Position numbers and translations under genes: made by a program. A stretch of DNA of 64,000 nucleotides from an uncultured Prevotella sp. (lineage in GTDB: Bacteria; Bacteroidota; Bacteroidia; Bacteroidales; Bacteroidaceae), in contig ONCJ01000003.1 in NCBI GenBank assembly GCA_900316295.1, positions 1-64,000 on the forward strand, written 5' to 3'. The notes under the pieces were generated by a model, which saw only the letters and a list, made by a program, of their open reading frames with translations, was not told where the DNA came from and did not search any database. Below are positions 48,426-56,788 of this stretch, one piece after another. Position 1 is the stretch's first letter; the number at the start of each line of letters is the position of its first letter.

Positions 48426-48998
48426 ATGGAATTAATACTGAAAGAAGATATTATCGGTCTTGGATACAAGAACGATATCGTGAATGTAAAGTCGGGTTAC
48501 GGACGTAACTATCTCATACCACAGCAGAAGGCTGTCATCGCTTCGCCATCGGCTAAGAAGGTGTTGGCAGAGAATCTGCGTCAGCAGGCCAACAAGATTG
48601 CAGCACAGAAGGCTGCTGCCGAGGACAAGGCAAAGGCATTCGAGGGTGTAGCTCTTGAGATTCCTGCAAAGGTGGCTGTTACTGGTCAGCTCTATGGATC
48701 AGTAGGTGCTGCTCAGGTGGTAGAGGCTCTCGCACAGAAGGGCATCGAGGTAGACCGCAAGATCGTGACCATGAAGGAAGCTAAGAAGGTTGGCGAGTAT
48801 GAGGCTATTGTTCACTTCCACAAAGAGGTAGAGGTGAAGGTGCCTGTAACCGTCGTTGCCGAGAACGCTCCAGCTCCAAAGGCTGTAGAGGCTGAGGCTC
48901 CGGTAGCAGAGGAGGCTGTGGTTGAGGCAGCTCCTGTAGCTGAGGAGACCGCTCCAGAGGTAGCACCTGAGGAGGAGGAAACTCCTGCTGAGGCATAA
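48426..48998 (+). CDS. rplI: Ribosomal protein bL9 with acidic C-terminal extension
   Basis: 190 residues. Residues 1-148 are ordinary bL9 (MELILKEDIIGLGYKNDIVN, GYGRNYLIPQQKAV, GQLYGSVGAAQVVEAL). From about 149 there is an Ala/Glu/Pro-rich acidic tail (VEAEAPVAEEAVVEAAPVAE and on to ETPAEA) of about 40 residues, which E. coli L9 lacks. The tail is likely disordered. Closed by a terminator. Confidence 0.94.
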   Translation: MELILKEDIIGLGYKNDIVNVKSGYGRNYLIPQQKAVIASPSAKKVLAENLRQQANKIAAQKAAAEDKAKAFEGVALEIPAKVAVTGQLYGSVGAAQVVEALAQKGIEVDRKIVTMKEAKKVGEYEAIVHFHKEVEVKVPVTVVAENAPAPKAVEAEAPVAEEAVVEAAPVAEETAPEVAPEEEETPAEA

Positions 48999-49045
48999 CC
49001 GAAAGACAAAAGAAATTTTCGCACTGTAAAACAGCGTTCGATAGG

Positions 49046-49082
49046 AAATCCCAATCATCCTTGTGGTGGTTGGGATTTTTTT
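49046..49082 (+). terminator. Terminator of the rpsF operon
   Basis: AAATCCCAATCATCC (49046-49060), loop TTGT, GGTGGTTGGGATTT (49065-49078, G-U pairs), T-run. Confidence 0.88.
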
Positions 49083-49119
49083 GAGGCAGTATAACACCGA
49101 CGCATAAATATAATTAGGT

Positions 49120-49974
49120 ATGAATAGTATAATAATAGTATTGCCGATACTGACACTATTGATGTTCCAGTTAGGTTTGACTCTACGTGTCTCTGACTTC
49201 ACAATGATCGTCAGACGACCGAAGCCCGTGCTGGTTGCCCTTGCCGGACAGATTGTATTGTTGCCCGTCTTGGCATATTTAGTATCCTCTGTCGCAGTAC
49301 TGCCTCCACTTTTTGCTATCGGCATGATGCTCATTGCTTGTTGCCCGGGAGGAAGCTCGTCCAATGTGTTCTCCTATCTTGCAAAGGGTGATGTGGCTTT
49401 GAGTGTGTCCCTGACAGCCATCAGTAGTGTGGTGACCCTCTTTACGCTCCCCCCGATTATGGTAATGACGATGGAGTCGGTAGGGGAAGGGTTGTCGTCA
49501 GTCAGTTTGCCTGTAAAGAACCTGTTGATCCAAAACCTTCTACTCATGTTTTTGCCGTTGTTGCTCGGTATGCTGTTCAGACACTTCCGTCAGTCTTTGG
49601 CGCAGAAGGTTGAACGAGTGTTAGGCAAGCTGGCTTTTCCAATGTTGATGTTTCTTGCAGGCTTGTTCTTCGTACAGAATATGTCAGTCATCTGCGATAA
49701 TTTTCTTGTTCTTGGAGCATCCGTAACAGCCATGTTGTTGCTTGCGGTGAGCGGCGCCTGGCTTCTTGCAAAAGTCTTCTCCCTAAAACGCCAACAGCAA
49801 CGTACCATCATTATCGAGGTGGGTATGCAGAATGCGGCGCAAGCTATAGCCGTAGCATCCTCACCATTCATCTTCAATAGTGATGTGATAGCTGTGCCTG
49901 CAATCATTTACGCCTTGATGATGAATGTAATACTCCTTATCTATGTAGGAGTTGTAAAACGGCGAACCTCATGA
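49120..49974 (+). CDS. BASS-family (bile acid:Na+ symporter-like) transporter
   Basis: A 284-residue membrane protein of about nine or ten helices with the two broken-helix motifs ACCPGGSSSNVFSYLAKGD and EVGMQNAAQAIAVASSPF. Members carry bile acids, oxo-acids or pantoate with Na+. Substrate not predictable; function in bile handling should not be assumed. Confidence 0.88.
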   Translation: MNSIIIVLPILTLLMFQLGLTLRVSDFTMIVRRPKPVLVALAGQIVLLPVLAYLVSSVAVLPPLFAIGMMLIACCPGGSSSNVFSYLAKGDVALSVSLTAISSVVTLFTLPPIMVMTMESVGEGLSSVSLPVKNLLIQNLLLMFLPLLLGMLFRHFRQSLAQKVERVLGKLAFPMLMFLAGLFFVQNMSVICDNFLVLGASVTAMLLLAVSGAWLLAKVFSLKRQQQRTIIIEVGMQNAAQAIAVASSPFIFNSDVIAVPAIIYALMMNVILLIYVGVVKRRTS

Positions 49975-50053
49975 TACGAATGTCATGTTTGACAATACTT
50001 CCATTCGTTTTCTATAGTGATGGGATTTTTTTTATAAAATAATTCACAAAAAA

Positions 50054-50085
50054 TTTGTTTAATATATTAAAAAACCTTACTTTTG
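50054..50085 (+). promoter_or_regulatory. Promoter of the DUF805 gene
   Basis: TTTG (50054-50057), 20 bases, TACTTTTG (50078-50085). Confidence 0.78.
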
Positions 50086-50168
50086 TTGCCAAATGAACAC
50101 TTTAAGTTGAAAATAGAATAATTGTTTAATAATTATAATCCTAATATTTAACCTAAAAAATTACAATT

Positions 50169-50651
50169 ATGGCAACAAAAAGTTTGACATTCATGGAAGC
50201 AGTAAAGACCTGCTTCAAGAAGTATGCAACATTTAAGGGTCGCGCACGCCGCTCTGAGTTCTGGTGGTTCTACCTGTTCTGCAGCATTCCCAACTGGATT
50301 ATGAGCTATATGTTCCAGTGGAAGATGGCTAAGAAGTCTGAACTTGAGTCACAGGCTATGTCAGCTCTCTTCGATCAGGATAAGTATGATGCTTTGATGG
50401 CACAGGCTAGTTCTTTCGACACTATTTTCTACATCGTTGTGGGTATCTGTGGAGTCATTTCGTTGGCATTGATTATCCCATCTCTCGCTGCATGGGTTCG
50501 TCGTCTGCACGACGTAGGCAAGAGCGGTCACATGCTGTGGCTCATCCTCGTCTGTGGTATTGGTGGACTTATTCCATTGGTAATGTGTATTGCTGACGGA
50601 AAGCCAGAGCCTAACCAGTATGGCGAGTCACCAAAGTACAAGCAAGAATGA
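50169..50651 (+). CDS. DUF805 membrane protein
   Basis: 160 residues; the FKGRARRSEFWWFYLFCSIP opening, two or three hydrophobic segments, and WVRRLHDVGKSGHMLWLIL are typical of DUF805. Function unknown. Single-gene unit with its own promoter and terminator. Confidence 0.88.
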   Translation: MATKSLTFMEAVKTCFKKYATFKGRARRSEFWWFYLFCSIPNWIMSYMFQWKMAKKSELESQAMSALFDQDKYDALMAQASSFDTIFYIVVGICGVISLALIIPSLAAWVRRLHDVGKSGHMLWLILVCGIGGLIPLVMCIADGKPEPNQYGESPKYKQE

Positions 50652-50682
50652 CCTGATTTGGGGAATATTGTGAATTATATAT

Positions 50683-50714
50683 TATGGAGCGAGATTTCTC
50701 GCTCCATATTTTTT
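50683..50714 (+). terminator. Terminator of the DUF805 gene
   Basis: TATGGAGCGAGA (50683-50694), loop TT, TCTCGCTCCATA (50697-50708), then T-run. Confidence 0.92.
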
Positions 50715-50757
50715 ATATGTTTACGCGACAAATATATTATAATAAAATCTAAATAGT

Positions 50758-50788
50758 TTTGCCAAGTCCGGGTGGTTTTGTATATTTG
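50758..50788 (+). promoter_or_regulatory. Promoter of fabD
   Basis: TTTG (50758-50761), 19 bases, TATATTTG (50781-50788). Confidence 0.8.
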
Positions 50789-50835
50789 CATGATTTAATT
50801 CACGCAAGTGTAACAAACAAAAACTCAGATAAGAA

Positions 50836-51714
50836 ATGAAAGCATTTGTATTCCCAGGTCAGGGAGCCCAGTTCGTAGGAATGGGCAAAGATCTTTATGA
50901 GAGCAATCCACTCGCAAAAGAACTGTTTGATAAGGCCAACGAGGTTCTTGGCTTCAATATTACAGACATTATGTTCGACGGTACAGCCGAAGAGCTGAAG
51001 CAGACTAAGGTGACTCAGCCAGCAGTATTCCTGCACAGTGTGATAAGCGCCCTGTGTCTTGGTGACCAGTTCCAGCCAGAGATGGTTGCAGGCCACTCTC
51101 TCGGTGAGTTCTCGGCACTCGTGGCTGCCGGAGCGCTGAGCTTCGAGGATGGTTTGAAACTCGTTCACGCTCGTGCCCTCGCCATGCAGAAGGCATGCGA
51201 GAAGACCGCCGGCACTATGGCTGCTATCATCGGACTGCCTGACGAGAAGGTAGAGGAGGTATGCGAGAGCATCGATGGTATCGTCGTAGCAGCCAACTAC
51301 AACTGCCCAGGTCAGTTGGTCATCTCTGGTGAGGTGGAGGCTGTCAACGCAGCATGTGAGAAACTGAAAGAGGCAGGAGCCAAGCGTGCCCTTCCTCTGC
51401 CAGTGAGCGGAGCCTTCCATTCGCCATTGATGCAGCCAGCCAAGGATGAGCTTCAGGCAGCTATTGAGGCGACAGAGTTTGCTGCTCCTAAGTGTCCTGT
51501 ATACCAGAATGTTGACGCCCAGCCACATACCGATCCTGCTGAGATCAAGGCTAACCTGATAGCTCAGCTCACCAGTTCTGTACGCTGGACCAAGAGTGTG
51601 CAGAATATGGTTGCCGCAGGTGCTGACGATTTCACAGAATGTGGTCCAGGCAAGGCTCTGCAGGGCATGATTGGCCGTATCGCCAAGGAAGTGTCAGCCC
51701 ACGGAATTGAGTAG
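50836..51714 (+). CDS. fabD: Malonyl-CoA:ACP transacylase
   Basis: Charges ACP with malonate for fatty acid synthesis. 292 residues: AFVFPGQGAQFVGMGKDLYE, active-site serine in VAGHSLGEFSALVAAGALS, NYNCPGQLVISG, catalytic histidine in LPVSGAFHSPLMQPA. The GH13 gene follows 48 bases later. Confidence 0.95.
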   Translation: MKAFVFPGQGAQFVGMGKDLYESNPLAKELFDKANEVLGFNITDIMFDGTAEELKQTKVTQPAVFLHSVISALCLGDQFQPEMVAGHSLGEFSALVAAGALSFEDGLKLVHARALAMQKACEKTAGTMAAIIGLPDEKVEEVCESIDGIVVAANYNCPGQLVISGEVEAVNAACEKLKEAGAKRALPLPVSGAFHSPLMQPAKDELQAAIEATEFAAPKCPVYQNVDAQPHTDPAEIKANLIAQLTSSVRWTKSVQNMVAAGADDFTECGPGKALQGMIGRIAKEVSAHGIE

Positions 51715-51762
51715 TTCATAGTGCATAGTTCATAGTTGAATTAACGTTCAACGCTCAATGTC

Positions 51763-53424
51763 ATGAAACCTATTATTTATCAAGTCTTTACGCGTCTCTT
51801 TGGCAATCGGAATACTACCCGTAAGGAGGATGGTACGATAGAGGAGAATGGTTGCGGAAAGATGAATGACTTCGACAGCAGAGTGCTTCGTCGCATCAAA
51901 GAGATGGGGGTAACTCATGTGTGGTATACAGGAATCATTCGTCACGCCACCACTACAGACTATTCTGCCTACGGCATACCCCGTCAGAATCCGCAGGTGG
52001 TAAAGGGTAGGGCAGGGTCGCCATACGCTATAACCGATTATTATGACGTCGATCCCGACATCGCTACTGATGTAGACAAGCGTATGCAGGAGTTCGAGGC
52101 TCTCATAGAGCGTACCCATAAGGCAGGTCTGAAGGTGATTATCGACTTTGTTCCCAATCATGTGGCACGCCAATATCATTCTATTTGCAAGCCGAAGGGC
52201 ATCAAGGATTTAGGTGAGGACGACGACCCTACAAAGCATTTCTTCGTAAAGAACAATTTCTACTATTGTTGGGGTCAGCCTTTGGATCTGAGCGGCATTG
52301 ATTCCGCACCTCTCACTTCTGCTTACACCGAGACTCCCGCTAAGGCTACAGGCAACGACCAGTTCTCATGTCGTCCCAGTCGTAACGACTGGTATGAGAC
52401 GGTGAAGCTTAACTATGGTGTCGATTATTGTGATGCAGGAGGGCGATCTGAGCACTTCAACCCCATCCCCGACACGTGGCATAAGATGACTGACATACTG
52501 CTCTTCTGGGCTCACAAGGGTGTGGATGCTTTCCGTTGTGATATGGCGGAGATGGTGCCCGCAGCTTTCTGGTATTGGGCTACAGATAAGGTGAAGTTTG
52601 CCTATCCTGACATAAAGTTCATAGGCGAAGTATACAATCCTGCCCAGTATCGTAACTATATCAAGGCTGGTTTTGACTGGCTCTACGACAAGGTTGGCAT
52701 GTATGACAGCATGCGTGATATCGTATGTGGCAAACGTCCTGCAGGAGACATCTCGTACAGATGGCAGGAGACAAATGATATAAGTGACCACATGCTCTAC
52801 TTCTTGGAAAACCATGATGAGCAGCGCATTGCCAGCGACTTCTTTGTGGGCGATCCCATGCGGGCAGTACCAGGTTTTATTGTCAGTCTGATGCTGCAGT
52901 CCAATCCTTTCATGCTCTATGCAGGACAGGAGTTTGGCGAAGCTGGGATGGACGCAGAGGGCTTTAGTGGCAAGGACGGCAGGACCACCATCTTCGACTA
53001 TTGGTCAGTAGAGAGCATCCGTCGAGGATTCTTTAGTCGTCAGTCGCTCACATCCAGTCAGCGTGAGCTTGAGGCGATATACAGGTACATGCTCAACCTC
53101 GTCAATGAGGAGAAGGCACTCTCGGATGGCGACTTCTTCGACCTTATGTATGTCAACCAGCATCTTGCCGACAATCAGTTTGCTTTCATGCGCCAGAAGG
53201 ACGACGAGAATATGCTCATAATAGTCAACTTCCTTGGTGAGCCAGCCAATTGTGAGATAGTTATCCCCGATCATGCTATCGACTATTTCGGTATCGAGCG
53301 TAAGGAATATGACGTGCTTGACGTGTTTACTGGCGACATCATACATACGGGCGTCTTTGGCGAACACTCCATCGGTGTTGTCGTGGCTCCGTACGGTGCG
53401 CGTATCTTTAAGATGAAAGTTTAG
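51763..53424 (+). CDS. GH13 alpha-amylase-family enzyme, cytoplasmic
   Basis: 553 residues without a signal peptide. GH13 regions: IIDFVPNHVARQYHS, nucleophile in VDAFRCDMAEMVP, acid/base in KFIGEVYNPAQY, and LENHDEQRIASDF with the third Asp; a C-terminal beta domain ends GARIFKMKV. A cytoplasmic location suggests turnover of maltodextrin or glycogen rather than external starch. Subfamily not assigned. Upstream is a CATAGTTCATAGTT repeat tract. Confidence 0.88.
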   Translation: MKPIIYQVFTRLFGNRNTTRKEDGTIEENGCGKMNDFDSRVLRRIKEMGVTHVWYTGIIRHATTTDYSAYGIPRQNPQVVKGRAGSPYAITDYYDVDPDIATDVDKRMQEFEALIERTHKAGLKVIIDFVPNHVARQYHSICKPKGIKDLGEDDDPTKHFFVKNNFYYCWGQPLDLSGIDSAPLTSAYTETPAKATGNDQFSCRPSRNDWYETVKLNYGVDYCDAGGRSEHFNPIPDTWHKMTDILLFWAHKGVDAFRCDMAEMVPAAFWYWATDKVKFAYPDIKFIGEVYNPAQYRNYIKAGFDWLYDKVGMYDSMRDIVCGKRPAGDISYRWQETNDISDHMLYFLENHDEQRIASDFFVGDPMRAVPGFIVSLMLQSNPFMLYAGQEFGEAGMDAEGFSGKDGRTTIFDYWSVESIRRGFFSRQSLTSSQRELEAIYRYMLNLVNEEKALSDGDFFDLMYVNQHLADNQFAFMRQKDDENMLIIVNFLGEPANCEIVIPDHAIDYFGIERKEYDVLDVFTGDIIHTGVFGEHSIGVVVAPYGARIFKMKV

Positions 53425-53501
53425 ATAGTGCATAGTGCATAGTTAAAGAATCCGTGTAAATCTGTGAGATCTGTGAGAGATAAAGAGCATAGTTCATAGT
53501 T

Positions 53502-54008
53502 ATGGCAGAGGAATATATATTAAACGGGCACAACAAGGAGGAGTTCCCACCGGCACATACGGCGGAACACCTCCTCAATCAGTTGATGATGCGGATGTTC
53601 GGGTGCGAGCGTTCCGATAATGCACATATCGAACGCAAGAAGAGTAAGATCAGCTATATCCTCGACCACAAGCCCGACCGCAAGGAAGAGAAGGAGATAG
53701 AGGTACGTATGAACGAACTCATCGACGAAGACCTTCCTGTGACTTTTGAGTATGTCACGCGTGCGGAGCTCGAGGGGATGGTGATGGATGCCGACGAGGA
53801 GAGCCCCGACTCCCGTATCTCGCTTTCCAGACTGCCTGACGATGCCAGCGACACCATCCGACTGGTGCGCATCGGCGACTTCGATGTTTGTCCCTGCATA
53901 GGCAAGCATGTACGCAGTACCTCACAGATAGGACGCTTCGAGATGCTCGGTACCAACTGGGACAACGACAAGCGCTCCTTCCGCATACGGTATAAAGTTA
54001 TTCAGTAA
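53502..54008 (+). CDS. AlaX-like tRNA-editing domain protein
   Basis: 168 residues resembling the second additional domain of alanyl/threonyl-tRNA synthetases. Metal-binding motifs: HTAEHLLNQLM (HxxxH, residues 19-23) and CPCIGKHVRST (CxxxH). Free-standing members hydrolyse mischarged tRNAs such as Ser-tRNA-Ala. Residue spacing is usual, but the protein is short. Specificity cannot be read off. Confidence 0.78.
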   Translation: MAEEYILNGHNKEEFPPAHTAEHLLNQLMMRMFGCERSDNAHIERKKSKISYILDHKPDRKEEKEIEVRMNELIDEDLPVTFEYVTRAELEGMVMDADEESPDSRISLSRLPDDASDTIRLVRIGDFDVCPCIGKHVRSTSQIGRFEMLGTNWDNDKRSFRIRYKVIQ

Positions 54009-54077
54009 TATCATCGCGAGTGTATAAGTTGCGGAAGCAGAGTAAGAGTATATCTAAATTATATATAAATATATAAT

Positions 54078-54986
54078 ATGGAGAGTGTGGCGAGTCCCAT
54101 ACTGACCATCACGGCTGCCGACCCCACAGGAGTGTCAGGGGTGCAGGCTGATGTCAACACCATGATGGCGCTGGGTTGTCATGCAGTGACGGCCGTAACC
54201 TGTATCACCGTACAGACTACGCTTGGTATCCAGGAATTCTTCGATATTCCGGCACATATCGTTGCGGGGCAGATAGATGCCGTGATGAACGATGTTCAGC
54301 CACAGGTGGTGAAGATAGGACTCATACGCACTAAGGCTGTTCTCGATGTCATTGTCGACGTGCTACGTCGCTACCATCCAAGGCATGTCGTCTACGACCC
54401 AGTGGTGCGTTCGAGTAGGGGAGAGCTCCTCATCAGCCGTGAGGTGGTGCAAGGTATCAACGAATTGCTTATGCCCTTGTGCACACTCGTTATCGATCGC
54501 AGGCAGTACCTCTCGTCTCAGGCTATGAGCATCCACGGACTCTCCAATGCCTTTGCCAGTGCTGTGGCGGTGTACCTCAATCAGGGCGAGACCATTGATG
54601 GAGCCCTCGAGAAAGCAAAGACATATGTAACCACCGTGGTGAGCCGTTCTACAGGACTCCAAGGTCGCAGTGCCGAGTTGTACAATCAGTTTCTTGATGC
54701 TATTCACATCCATGCTGCCACCAATAGCGATGTAGCCTTCTTTGCCTCCCACTTAAATGTGTCTAGTCGCTATCTGGCACAGGTGTGCCGTCGCATCGCC
54801 GATAAGTCGCCCAAAGCCATCATCGACGACTGGCTTACCAGTCAGATAGAGATACGCCTCACCACCACCACCCTCACCATTCAGGAGATAGCCTATGCTC
54901 TCGGCTTCTCCTCCCAAGCCCACTTCACCAAGTTCTTTAAGAAACAGCGTGGCATCACTCCTTCGGCATTTCGTGCGAAGAGGTAA
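54078..54986 (+). CDS. ThiD/PdxK-like domain fused to AraC HTH, probable B6 regulator
   Basis: 302 residues in two parts. Residues about 5-200 follow the ThiD/ThiD-like pyridoxal kinase fold: ILTITAADPTGVSGVQADVN, VVKIGLIRT, HVVYDPVVRSSRGELLI. The catalytic loop, normally HGTGCTLS, reads IHGLSNAFAS (151-160), so Gly-Thr-Gly-Cys is lost and kinase activity is doubtful. Residues about 210-302 are an AraC-type double helix-turn-helix: FFASHLNVSSRYLAQVCRRI and IQEIAYALGFSSQAHFTKFF, ending KQRGITPSAFRAKR. pdxS-pdxT follow in the same direction, with an inverted repeat in their promoter. I infer a transcription factor that senses a B6 vitamer or related pyrimidine through a retired kinase domain. 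Confidence 0.82.
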   Translation: MESVASPILTITAADPTGVSGVQADVNTMMALGCHAVTAVTCITVQTTLGIQEFFDIPAHIVAGQIDAVMNDVQPQVVKIGLIRTKAVLDVIVDVLRRYHPRHVVYDPVVRSSRGELLISREVVQGINELLMPLCTLVIDRRQYLSSQAMSIHGLSNAFASAVAVYLNQGETIDGALEKAKTYVTTVVSRSTGLQGRSAELYNQFLDAIHIHAATNSDVAFFASHLNVSSRYLAQVCRRIADKSPKAIIDDWLTSQIEIRLTTTTLTIQEIAYALGFSSQAHFTKFFKKQRGITPSAFRAKR

Positions 54987-55021
54987 TTATACATTCGTGC
55001 GTTTCTTTTGCCAAAATGAGA

Positions 55022-55050
55022 ACAAACACGGCATGTGTCGTCGTGTTTGT
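55022..55050 (+). promoter_or_regulatory. Inverted repeat in the pdxS promoter, candidate operator
   Basis: ACAAACACG (55022-55030), 11 bases, CGTGTTTGT (55042-55050): perfect 9-base arms ending two bases before the -7 box. It covers the place of a -33 element, and no TTTG lies at consensus distance. Likely binding site of the AraC-fusion regulator encoded just upstream. Confidence 0.65.
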
Positions 55051-55052
55051 AC

Positions 55053-55060
55053 TACTTTTG
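55053..55060 (+). promoter_or_regulatory. -7 box of pdxST
   Basis: TACTTTTG matches TAnnTTTG. The missing -33 box suggests dependence on an activator. Confidence 0.65.
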
Positions 55061-55087
55061 CACAGTCAAAACGAACCATATTAAAGA

Positions 55088-55133
55088 GTAATATATATTA
55101 TATTACCGACCAATATATATAATATTACTTTTT
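55088..55133 (+). terminator. AT-rich hairpin in the pdxS leader
   Basis: GTAATATATATTATATT (55088-55104) can fold on AATATATATAATATTAC (55112-55128) with a short loop, followed by five T. Could be a weak terminator or attenuator ahead of pdxS; all A-U pairs, so stability is low. Confidence 0.35.
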
Positions 55134-55200
55134 GAAATGTATGGAACGGGTGATACAGAACGTATGCTATCCGAATGTAAAACGAAAAAAATGCAAAGCA

Positions 55201-56073
55201 ATGACAAACAGACAAGAACTGAACAGAAATCTCGCCCAAATGCTTAAGGGCGGAGTGATTATGGATGTGACGACACCTGAGCAGGCACGCATAGCTGAGG
55301 CTGCGGGAGCTTGTGCAGTGATGGCTTTGGAACGCATTCCTGCCGACATTCGTGCCGCTGGTGGTGTGTCACGTATGAGTGACCCGAAGATGATCAAGGG
55401 TATTCAGGAGGCGGTTAGCATCCCCGTGATGGCAAAGTGTCGCATCGGCCATTTTGCTGAGGCGCAGATTCTTCAGGCAATAGAGATTGACTACATCGAC
55501 GAGAGTGAGGTACTGAGTCCTGCTGACGATGTATACCATATTGACAAGAACCAGTTTGATGTACCTTTCGTGTGTGGAGCCAAGAACCTTGGCGAGGCTT
55601 TGCGTCGTATTGCAGAAGGAGCAACGATGATTCGTACCAAAGGTGAGCCTGGTACGGGCGATGTGGTGCAGGCTGTTCGCCACATGCGTATGATGCAGAG
55701 CGAGATACGTCGACTGGTGTCGATGGCTGATGATGAATTGTATGAGGCTGCCAAGCAGTTACAGGTGCCTTTGGATTTGGTTCGGTTTGTCCATGAGAAA
55801 GGTAAGTTGCCAGTGGTGAACTTTGCAGCCGGAGGTGTTGCAACGCCTGCCGATGCCGCATTGATGATGCAGTTAGGTGCCGAGGGCGTGTTCGTGGGTA
55901 GCGGTATCTTCAAGAGCGGCAATCCCGAGAAACGAGCACAAGCCATCGTGAAGGCTGTGACCAACTATAAGGATGCTAAGCTGTTGGCAGAGCTCTCCGA
56001 GGACCTCGGTGAGGCAATGGTAGGCATCAACGAGCAGGAGATTGAGTTGCTGATGGCAGAGAGAGGGAAGTAA
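55201..56073 (+). CDS. pdxS: Pyridoxal 5'-phosphate synthase, PdxS subunit
   Basis: Builds PLP from ribose 5-phosphate, glyceraldehyde 3-phosphate and ammonia. 290 residues: [20 protein letters not shown], the lysine regions [15 protein letters not shown] and [20 protein letters not shown], and [20 protein letters not shown]. The frame is open 23 codons further upstream, but [10 protein letters not shown] at 55201 is the family start. pdxT follows after 67 bases. Confidence 0.95.
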   Translation: MTNRQELNRNLAQMLKGGVIMDVTTPEQARIAEAAGACAVMALERIPADIRAAGGVSRMSDPKMIKGIQEAVSIPVMAKCRIGHFAEAQILQAIEIDYIDESEVLSPADDVYHIDKNQFDVPFVCGAKNLGEALRRIAEGATMIRTKGEPGTGDVVQAVRHMRMMQSEIRRLVSMADDELYEAAKQLQVPLDLVRFVHEKGKLPVVNFAAGGVATPADAALMMQLGAEGVFVGSGIFKSGNPEKRAQAIVKAVTNYKDAKLLAELSEDLGEAMVGINEQEIELLMAERGK

Positions 56074-56075
56074 GG

Positions 56076-56107
56076 CACCTTCTCCAACTCCCCCAAGGGA
56101 GGGGGAT
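56076..56107 (+). repeat. Family A repeat between pdxS and pdxT
   Basis: CTCCCCCAAGGGAGGGGG with a C-rich left arm. Confidence 0.7.
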
Positions 56108-56140
56108 ATACGAACTGAAGTATAAAGATAATGGTTAAAG

Positions 56141-56788
56141 ATGAGAATCGCAGTATTAGCCCTACAGGGCGCTTTTATTGAGCATGAGCAGATGCTCAGC
56201 AGACTGGGCGTGGAGGTTTTCGAAGTGAGGCAGTTGGCGGACTGGCTCCAGCCCAAGGACGGACTGATTATTCCAGGCGGTGAGAGCACCACCATGACTA
56301 AGTTGCTTTATGAGTTAGGGCTCTTCGACCCCGTGAAACAGGCCATTGAAGCAGGTTTGCCAGTTTTCGGGACCTGTGCAGGACTGATACTCCTCTCCAC
56401 ACTCGGCACAATGGCTGTCGAGGTGGTGCGCAACGCCTATGGTCGCCAGTTGGGGAGCTTCTCGGTAGAGGCTCCTTTCGACTTTGGCTCCCAGTCCTCT
56501 GCTTCTTGCCCCTTGCCCCCTGCTTCTTGCCCCTTGCCCCCTGCTCCTTGCCCCTTGCCCCCTGCTCCCTGCCCCCTACTAATGACCTTCATCCGTGCGC
56601 CATATATCAGAAGGGTGCTGAGCGAAGATGTCAGGGTGCTTGCCGAGGTCGATGGTCGCATCGTTGCAGCCCGTCAGGGCAACCAGTTGGCTACGGCGTT
56701 CCATCCAGAACTCAACGATGACACCCGTGTGCATGAGTATTTCCTTGATATGTGTAGAAACAAAATGAGTTCAACCCTTTGTGGTTGA
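56141..56788 (+). CDS. pdxT: PLP synthase glutaminase subunit PdxT, unusual insert and deletion
   Basis: Supplies ammonia from glutamine to PdxS. 215 residues against about 190 usual. Conserved: VLALQGAFIEHE, LIIPGGESTTMTKLL, nucleophile in VFGTCAGLILL, RNAYGRQLGSF, FIRAPYIRRV and the AFHPELNDD His/Glu pair. Two changes: between GLILL and LGTM about a dozen residues of the usual helix are missing, and after RQLGSFSVEAPFDFG a run of ASCPLPP repeats (about residues 119-145) is inserted, from a 21-bp tandem repeat. The C-terminus KMSSTLCG is read from the terminator stem. The catalytic residues remain, so it may work. Confidence 0.88.
   Translation: MRIAVLALQGAFIEHEQMLSRLGVEVFEVRQLADWLQPKDGLIIPGGESTTMTKLLYELGLFDPVKQAIEAGLPVFGTCAGLILLSTLGTMAVEVVRNAYGRQLGSFSVEAPFDFGSQSSASCPLPPASCPLPPAPCPLPPAPCPLLMTFIRAPYIRRVLSEDVRVLAEVDGRIVAARQGNQLATAFHPELNDDTRVHEYFLDMCRNKMSSTLCG
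56500..56577 (+). repeat. 21-bp tandem repeat inside pdxT
   Basis: Three full units beginning TGCTTCTTGCCCC or TGCTCCTTGCCCC at 56500, 56521 and 56542, plus a partial unit at 56563. Each adds seven residues (ASCPLPP or APCPLPP) in frame. Confidence 0.92.

Noticed and set aside
55132..55200. Extended PdxS N-terminus
   Set aside because: The extra 23 residues are basic and unlike the family; [10 protein letters not shown] is the normal start, and the extension begins inside the hairpin tail.
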